Shown here: one piece after another, positions 57,017 through 64,000 of the stretch
Position numbering within the stretch: position 1 is the first letter of the stretch
Layout of the letters: each line of letters starts with the position of its first letter
Assembly: GCF_024679095.1 (NCBI RefSeq)
Contig: NW_026112144.1
Span: 146,189-210,188, forward strand
DNA from: Eriocheir sinensis
Taxonomy: Eukaryota; Arthropoda; Malacostraca; Decapoda; Varunidae
Length of the DNA stretch: 64,000 nucleotides
Direction: 5' to 3'
Made by a program: the position numbers and the translations under genes
The notes under the pieces: model-generated
Told to the model about the DNA's origin: nothing
Database searches by the model: none
Seen by the model: only the letters and a program-made list of their open reading frames with translations

Positions 57017-59025
57017 GCCTCTGAGTAACCGCATGGGGGGGGGGGGCACAAATTCCCCCAAGGAGCACTCCCCTTCTGCCTGCCAGCTTGAGAGGTGTCA
57101 TGATAACTCATCGAACCTCTTTCTTCCCAATTTCTGCAATATTCGCGGTCTTCGTTCTAATTTTCATTTTGTGGAGCACCATCTCTCCTCCTCGAAACCT
57201 CACCTTCTCTTCCTCACCGAAATACAGGTTTCTGAGGCTACTGACAGCAATTTCTACTATGTTCCCTCCTACTATCTCTATCCTAAAGTTCCTAAAGCTG
57301 GATGTTGCCTCTACGTGCGCAACGACATCACTTGCTCTTGTGCCCACGACATTGACTCTTTAAAATTTTCCACCATCTGGCGAAGACTTCATTGTCATTC
57401 TATTACTAAATACTGTTAATCTCTCACCTAACTCTATAAACTATGTAAAATTCTTTGACTATTTTAACTCTAAAGTGGAGCACATCTTGACCCACTCTCC
57501 CTTCGCTGAAATCTCCATCCTAGGATATTTCAATGTTCACCACCAGCTTTGGCTTCCATCCTCTTTCACTGACCAGCCTGGTGAACAAGCCTACAACTTT
57601 GCTTTCCTCAACTATCCAGAACAGTTGGTTCAGCACCCTACACGTATTCCCGACCATCTTTGAGACAGGCCCAACATACTAAACCACTTCCTTACCTCTA
57701 ACCTTTCTACTTACTCTGTCAAACTGTTCTATCCATTGGGCTCCTCTGATCACAACCCTATTTCTGTATCCTGTCCTATCGCTCCTGTACATCTTCTGGA
57801 CCCACCGAAGAGGCGATGCTTCTGGCATTTTGCCTCAGCTCGGTGGGACGACCTGAGGATGTACTTTTCCGATTTCCCGTGGATTGATTACTGGTTCCAG
57901 GAGAGAGACCCCTCTGTGTGCCCAGCGAATCACAGAGGTGATTGTCTCTGGAATGGAGGCATACACTCCACGTTCTTTCTCTACTGCTCATGCTAAAAAG
58001 TCTTGGTTTAATCACGCTTGTTATCGTGCTCACAAAAAAAAGCTCACAAAAGGTACCAGAGCCCTCGAACTCCCGCTAACCATGATCTCTACATTTCCGC
58101 CCGCAATCGTGCCAAATCTATTCTTCGACTTACCAAAAGCTCTTTCATTCATAAGAAATGTCAAAACATCTTAACCTCAGACCTTGCTATCATTTCCGAT
58201 TGGGGTAAAAGGACCCTTGTGTCCTTCAATGCCTCAAAAACCCAGTCTCTCCATTTATCAACTCGACACAATCATCCAAACATCTATCCCCTATTTTTCG
58301 ACAACACTCAGCTGTCGCCTTCTTCAACACTAAACATCCTCGGTCTATCCAACTCAAAATCTTAACTGGAAACTTCACATCTCCTCTCTCACTAAATCAG
58401 CTTCTTCGAAGTTGGGCGTTCTGTATCGTCTCCGCCAGTTCTTCTCCCCCGCACAGTTGCTATCCATATACAGGGGCCTTGTCCGCACTCGTATGGAAAA
58501 TGCATCTCACGTGTGGGGGCTCCACTCACACAGCTCTCTTGGACAGCGTGGAGTCTAAGGCTCTTCGTCTCATCAGCTCAACTCCTCTTACTGATACCCT
58601 CCTACCTATTAAATTCCACCGCCATATTGCCTTTTTTCTATGTTCTATCGATATTTTCACGCTGACTGCTCTCCTGACCTTGCAAACTGCATGGCTTCCC
58701 CCCTTCCGCGGCCTCGCCGCACACGACGTTCTACTCAAGCTCATCCCTTTACTGTCCAAATCCCTTACGCACGAGTTAACCAGCATTTTCACTCTTTCAT
58801 CCCTCACGCTGGTAAACTCTGGAACAATCTTCCTTCATCTGTATTTCCTCCTGCCTACGACTTGAACTCTTTCAAGAGGAGGGTATCAGGACACCTCTCC
58901 TCCCGAAATTGATCTATCTTTCGGCCACTCCTCTGGACTCTTTTTAAGAGCAGTGAGTAACGGGCTTTTTTTATTATTGTTTCCTTTTTTATGCCCTTGA
59001 ATTGTCTCCTTTGCTGTAAAAAAAA
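57017..59025 (+). mobile_element. LINE A copy F with internal deletion
   Basis: Matches LINE A from its 5' end (CCGCATGGGG run) through the endonuclease to 58170, then jumps to the late RT region at 58171 (TTAACCTCAG, equivalent to about 29801 in LINE A). About 1.0 kb is lost, including the palm with YADD. Ends with the shared 3' UTR and an 8-base poly(A) (59018-59025). Confidence 0.88.
57100..58912 (+). pseudogene. LINE A copy F endonuclease and RT thumb
   Basis: Endonuclease segments [41 protein letters not shown] and SSDHNPI. The catalytic GDFN is changed to GYFN, and a frameshift and stops (57415, 57661) break the frame. After the deletion come LHLSTRH, LNILGLSN and FHSFIPHAGKLWNNLP, the RT thumb and C-terminus, with further frameshifts. 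Not functional. Confidence 0.85.
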
Positions 59026-61172
59026 GCACTTATCTCATTAGTTTCCAACTTTTTCCTTTCTCTTTTTCGGGTGGTGGCAGGGGACGGTCACTCCATACAT
59101 AGACATGAACGAGTCTATATTTTCTTTCAGGCAGTGAGAGGGAGAGGGGTTGGGGTGGGTGCTACACATACAAAGAGTCACATACATGATTTTTTTTTCT
59201 TCTAAGGAAATGATTGGTGGAAGAGATGGAGAAAGAGATAACATAAACGGACGCACGTACACATTTCAGTCTCTTTTCTTTGGTCAGTGAGAGGGCGGGG
59301 AGGTGGGTATTCCATATGCAAAAGATCACACATGTATATTTTTTCTCTTCCAAACCCTTGATCTGCAGAGAGGCAACAGTAATGGCGGCCCAAACGTCGA
59401 CTTCCAGCACTTGGTTTCTGGCTTGGGCCGCGGCCTGCACTGAATCTTGCCTAGCCATTCATGCAGGGAGATGGTGGTGGGGGTTGAGGAAGGAGTAAGG
59501 GGGAGGGAGGAGGAAGGGAAAGGGAGGAAGGGAGAGGAGGAGAGAGCGGAGGAGGGTGAGGCAGAAAGTGTTGAAGACGAAGAGGAAGACAGAGCAAGGA
59601 GGAGGAGGAAGAGAGTGATGCGGAGGTAGAAAGAGTAAAAGATGCGGAAAGAGATGAGAGGGAGAGGAGAAGGAGGAAGAGGAAGGGGGGAGAAGGGCAG
59701 AGGGAAGGGAAGAGGTGGAAAGGGATAGGTGGAAAGGGTGAGGCAGGAAGTGTTGAAGATGTGGAGGAAGAGCGAGCACAAGGGAGTGATGCGAAGGAAG
59801 ACAGAGTAAAAGATGCTGAGGGAGAGTAAGAGGAGGAAGAGGATGGAGTGTGTGAGTGATAAGAGGGAGGGGAAGGGAGGGGGATGAATGGAGGGAGAGT
59901 GTGTTGAGATGGGGAGGAGGAGAGAGCAGGAGCGAGGAAGGGGAGAGGTGGAGACAGAAAGAGTGGATGATGGGGAGGGAGAAAGTAAGGGGATGGAGTG
60001 TGAGGGAGAGGAAGACGGGGAGGGAAAGGTATATATGGAGAAAAAGAGGAAAAGGAGGAGAGAAAGAAGAGGGAAAGTTAGAAGGAATTATAGAGGGAAA
60101 AGAAAGGGGAGATAGAGAGGTGAGGGAAAGGTAGCAGGCAAGAGGTAAGAGAGGATTAAAAAATGAAACTGAAACCAGAACAAAGTATAGGGAAGGATTA
60201 TGGAAGGAAGAGATGGAAGGGATGATGAGTAGTGAAGTAAGATGAAAGAAAATGTGAGAAGGGAAAAAGGAAAGGATGGATGGAAAAGATATGGAGAAAA
60301 AAAGGGAGAATATAAGAAAAAGCAAAACGATAAAAAAGGAATAAAAAAAGGACAGAAAAGGACAAAAAACAATAGCAAACTCACCAAAATAAAGGAAAAG
60401 AATCAATAATGATATGAAAGGAGAATAACAAAAATGTAAGAGATGAATAGAAAGGCCAAGAGGAAATAGTCAAATTAAAAGGAGAAATAAAAGGAAAGAA
60501 GACAAAAGAGAAGCAAAGAAAGGAGAGAAGGAAACAAGGAGATAAAGAGGCTGCCGGAAGATGAATTACGAACAGTTGAAGAGACAAAACGACGGAACGA
60601 TTTATAAAGAAGAGAAAGGAGAGAAGAGACAAAGCCAAATGGACACAGCGGAAGAGTAAGAGAAAAAAGGGAAAAAGAAAGAAAACAAACAAAATATATA
60701 TAAACAGAAGACACACGGAATGCCAAGCCGAGAGAGAAAACGATGTAATGGGAGTGAAAGTGTTGTAGAAAATTGGAGAAAAAACAAAAAAGGCAGACGT
60801 GAATGTAGTGGAAAAAGAGAAGACAAAAAAAAGTTTGCAAGGAAAGAAAAGTCTGAAAAAATGTAAACGAATAAACATTAGTGAGAAGGAAAAACAGGAG
60901 AGAGAAAGACACCGTGGGAGGAATAAAAAAAAGAAAAAACAAAAGAAGGTAAGTAATCAGATTAAGGAAAGACAAAAGGATATGGAAACAGACGAGGGGG
61001 GGGGGGGAGAGAGAGAGGCATGTTTTTCTTTATGTTTTTCGTATTTTTGTATTTGCATGCTTGAATGTTTCAACATTCGACAATTTAATTTGTCCCATAC
61101 ACAGGTTCCAAGAATAATTTTACCGAAAAAGTGTAATTTTGAGCCTCCTTTTTCTGTAAAAATTTGTTTAAA

Positions 61173-61176
<4 letters not shown>
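59026..61176. other. Purine-rich region, no gene
   Basis: 59465-60130 is almost pure purine (GGAGGA and GAGAGG); 60130-60960 is A-rich purine. Large Pro/Ser/Leu/Phe frames on the minus strand (up to 315 codons) are translations of the tract. 59050-59350 has TTTTCTTC(C/T) plus a GTGAGAGGG motif recurring about every 110 bases (59137, 59287), perhaps another old tandem repeat. Confidence 0.65.

Positions 61177-61265
<89 letters not shown>
61177..61265. repeat. (GA)n microsatellite
   Basis: About 44 AG units; lies about 20 bases from the 3' end of LINE D copy 2. Confidence 0.97.
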
Positions 61266-61269
<4 letters not shown>

Positions 61270-61387
61270 CATAGTTTTACTTAGAAAATCAGACCACACA
61301 GACCCCATGGTCCAGACTTGGTGGTCTGTCCTTAAAACTAGGTGATTTTACATTAATCAAAAGACTCCAAAGCGTTGCATTTCTACT

Positions 61388-63185
61388 CTAGTTGATATTA
61401 AGTTGAAGGAAGTGACGGTCGAGCCTATTTTTGAAGGAGTCAATCGTGTTACACTGGACCACTGATGGTGGAAGCTTATTCCATTCTCGCACTACAACGT
61501 TGGTGAAGAAAAATTTGGTGCAGTCTGAATTTACTTGTCTACATCTGAGTTTTACGCCATTGTTCCTCGTGCGCAAAGTGTCATCGATCATAAACAATGT
61601 TGATCTGTCTACATTCGTGAAAACATTAAGTATTTTAAAACATTCGATCAGTTTTCCTCGGAGGCGACGTTTCTCATGAGAGAACATGTTAAGGGTAGAA
61701 AGCTTCTTCGTAGGATTTGTTGCGCAAGGAAGGGATAATTTTCGTTGCCCGACGCTGAACACCTTCTAATTTTGCAATATCCTTTGCATGGTGAGGAGAA
61801 CAAAACTGTACCGCATATTCCAAGTGGGGTCTGACTAAACTATTGTAGAGCGGGAGTATTACATCTTTATTCTTGAATAAAAAGTTTCTTTTAATGAAGC
61901 CCAACATTCTGTTCGCTTTATTTGCTGCATCGATGCATTGCTGTGAGAATTTGAGGTTTGACGCGATTTTGACCCCCAAGTCCTTAACGCATTGAACGCT
62001 TTTGAGTTTAACGCCGCGCATTTCGTAATCGAGCTTCTTATTCCTCGTTCCAACTTGAAGGACCTGGCACTTGTCTACGTTAAACGGCATCTCCCATCTA
62101 TCCTACCAAGTTGAAATTTTGTGCAAATCCTCTTGGAGGCTTTGCCTGTTTTCGTCAGTGAGAACCGAGTTACCAATCTTTGTGTCGTCTGCAAATTTAC
62201 TAATGCGGTTATTGAGTCCAACATCCACGTCGTTGATGTAAATAATGAAGAACACTGGGCCAAGAACCGAGCCCTGAGGAACGCCACTAGTGACCGGCGC
62301 CCACTCTGAGTTAAATCCGTCAATCACTACTCTTTGTTGTCTGTTGCTCAACCAATTCGCGATCCATTGGTTTTATTGACCGTCAATACCTATTTGCTTT
62401 AATTTGTAAAGTAATTTATGATGCGGGACTTTATCAAACGCTTTCTGGAAATCAAGATAGACTACGTCCAGTGATTTGGTTACGTCATAAACAGTGAAGA
62501 GGTCGTTATAAAAGGTTAATAGGTTTGATAGGCTGGATCTTTTGTTTCGGAAGCCATGTTGTGAGTCCCCAATTAATGAGTGGCTTTCAAGGTAACTCTC
62601 TAATTATGCCCTCAAGTAGCTTACCTACAACCGAAGTTAGACTAATGGGCCTGTAATTACCTGGTACTTTTTTGTCTCCTTTCTTAAAAATCGGTGTCAC
62701 GTTAGCCTTTTTCCAATCTGAAGGGACGATGCCTTGTCGCAAGGACATATTGAATACGGTTGTGAGGGAGGAGAGTATTTCGCTCTTTGGTTTTTTCAGC
62801 AGAGTTGGATATACTTTGTCAGGTCCAGGACTTTTATTTGTTTTAAGTGATTTGAGGGCTTTAAGGACTTCATCGGGTTTTATTTCAAAGTTAGGCAATG
62901 CATGCTCGGGATTTACATTAGTACTGGTGTTGGTGGTAGTGGTGGGAGGACTGTTATTATTAAACACCGAGGAAAAGTAATTGTTTAATAGGTTTGCAAC
63001 GTGTTGGCTGTCAGTCACTAGTGCACCGTCGCTGTTTGTTAAAGGTACAATTCCACTTCTGATCGCCTTTCTGTTGTTTATGTAACTGAAGAAGGATTTC
63101 GGATTATTTTTACAGTTGGCTGCAATATTTTCTTCATATCTAGCGCTTTGCCTGACGCACTAATCTGTTTACTCGTCGACTGGCA
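61388..63185 (-). pseudogene. LINE D copy 2 reverse transcriptase
   Basis: Frames in transcription order: 63018-62587 with KSPGPDKVYPTLL, NVTPIFKKGDKK and NYRPISLTSVVG; 62351-62103 with [10 protein letters not shown] and FADD (62184-62195); 62090-61689 with PFNVDKCQVLQVG, LGVKIASNLK and LVRPHLEYAVQFCSPHH; and 61762-61388 with the C-terminus. The NYRPI motif is intact here but NYRLI in copy 1. Confidence 0.87.
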
Positions 63186-63384
63186 TCATAAGAACATAAG
63201 AACATAAGAACGCAGGAGTCTACAAGAGGCCGGTAGGCCTGTACGAGGCAGCTCCTTTGACCCTAAGCTCCCGTGTATCTAACCCCACCTAATATCGCTG
63301 TCCATGAATTTATCTAGTCTATTTTTGAATGTGACAATTGTATTGGCACTCACCACATGACTGCTAAGCCTATTCCACTCATCA
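63186..63384 (-). mobile_element. LINE C 3' fragment inserted in LINE D copy 2
   Basis: The fragment holds the RT C-terminus (equivalent to TTCAAAAATAGACTAG), the 3' UTR and the (TTCTTATG)n tail (three units, 63188-63211). CATCAT is present at both borders (63183-63188 region and 63379-63384), consistent with a 6-bp target duplication; the uninterrupted LINE D copy 1 has a single equivalent site at 50720-50726. Confidence 0.85.
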
Positions 63385-64000
63385 TTGTAAAGTCTAATGT
63401 TTTCGGGCGTGCTTTGCTCTTTCTTTAACCTGTAAAACAATTTTCTCTCCTTGACTGAGTGTTTAATTTCGCTATTAAACTAAGGTGGACTTTTATTAGT
63501 GTTAATTCGCTTCTCGCACAAAGGGACAAATGTGTCCTGCTGAGTGAGTAAGTGATTTTTAAAGCTTAGCCAGGCGTCCTCTACATTGCCGTCATCTGAT
63601 AGTTGCATATCTATTAGTTTTCGTCGGATTTCTACGAAGTTGGCTCTTTTGAACTTGGGCACCTTTACATTATTTTCAGTCACCGATGTTTGAGCTCTAA
63701 TGTCAACGCGCACTAGTTTATGATCGCAGGAACCGAGGTGTTCTCCTACCGTGACATTACTGACTAGGTTATCTTGGGTCGCTATAACAAGGTCAAGTAT
63801 GTTATTTTGTCGAGTTGGTTCAGAAACCATTTGGCTTAGATAATTTTCCTCTAGAAATTCGATCATTCTATGGGACTCACCTTCTGTACCCGACAGTGTC
63901 GCCCAGTCGATATGGGGGAGGTTAAAGTCTCCTAGTATCAGTGAGTCGCTGTTATTAAGTGACTGCCTTAAGACGCTGTACATTTCAAGATCGGCATCGA
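63385..64000 (-). pseudogene. LINE D copy 2 endonuclease, partial
   Basis: The frame 63983-63480 has LILGDFNLPHIDW, PTRQNNILDLVIA and SCDHKLV, the APE endonuclease core, with the stop codon of copy 1 at 50254 replaced by Glu. N-terminal motifs lie beyond the window. Ends at TAG/TTA near 63480, after which the linker WFNSEI is shifted. Confidence 0.85.

Larger units (their letters stand above)
61285..64000 (-). mobile_element. LINE D copy 2 (CR1-like), runs off the window
   Basis: Reverse-oriented copy of the LINE at 49690-52620, from its 3' UTR (GGTCTG and CAGACCAC motifs at 61292-61330) to the endonuclease at the window edge. A 3' fragment of LINE C is inserted at 63186-63384. Less decayed than copy 1: several stops of copy 1 are sense codons here, although frameshifts occur near 61720, 62095 and 62590. 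Confidence 0.9.

Noticed and set aside
59459..60406. 315-codon minus-strand frame
   Set aside because: Ser/Pro/Leu/Phe composition follows from a long purine tract; no start context or domain.

Overview
This is eukaryotic, metazoan DNA, most likely from a decapod crustacean and quite possibly a brachyuran crab. The evidence is very dense dinucleotide and trinucleotide microsatellites, many decayed LINEs of CR1/L2-like and Jockey-like type, tRNA-headed SINEs of a kind I associate with decapods, and a single host exon. No bacterial or phage genes, operons, rRNA, true tRNA genes or CRISPR arrays are visible. The species is inferred, not shown.

Host content: bases 1-92 are the end of an immunoglobulin-domain exon (Dpr-like) closed by a consensus splice donor. 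If that gene runs on the + strand, much of the window may be one repeat-filled intron. I found no second convincing host exon.

Layout. 0.1-4.4 kb: LINE scraps and, on the minus strand, the 3' end of an envelope-bearing LTR element with a candidate LTR. 4.8-12.9 kb: two ~600-bp inverted arms, each with three 152-bp subrepeats, bound three LINE fragments that are separated only by CA microsatellites. 13.8-24.4 kb: a decayed Gypsy element (5' LTR, PBS, remnant gag, protease, RT, RNase H, integrase, fusion-type env); env is split by a CR1-like LINE with an intact 737-codon ORF. 25-32.8 kb: TA arrays, a nearly full-length Jockey-like LINE (A) and minisatellites. 33.0-36.2 kb: a three-level nest (LINE C, containing a SINE, containing LINE A copy B). 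36.4-40.5 kb: degenerate tandem arrays and pyrimidine-rich DNA. 40.6-42.9 kb: a SINE split by a CR1 copy, then an ~800-bp near-perfect palindrome. 43-49.6 kb: purine-rich and degenerate tandem DNA. 49.7-64 kb: LINE D (+), LINE E (-), LINE A copy F (+) and a second LINE D (-) that itself carries a fragment of LINE C.

How it works together: the sequence is a record of successive transposition. No host pathway is encoded. Most element ORFs carry stops, frameshifts or truncations. The CR1-like ORF at 21259-23472 and the RT half of LINE A copy B are the least damaged. The most notable structures are the CA-microsatellite-bounded LINE chain, the inverted arms with subrepeats, the modular SINE heads and bodies, and the long palindrome.
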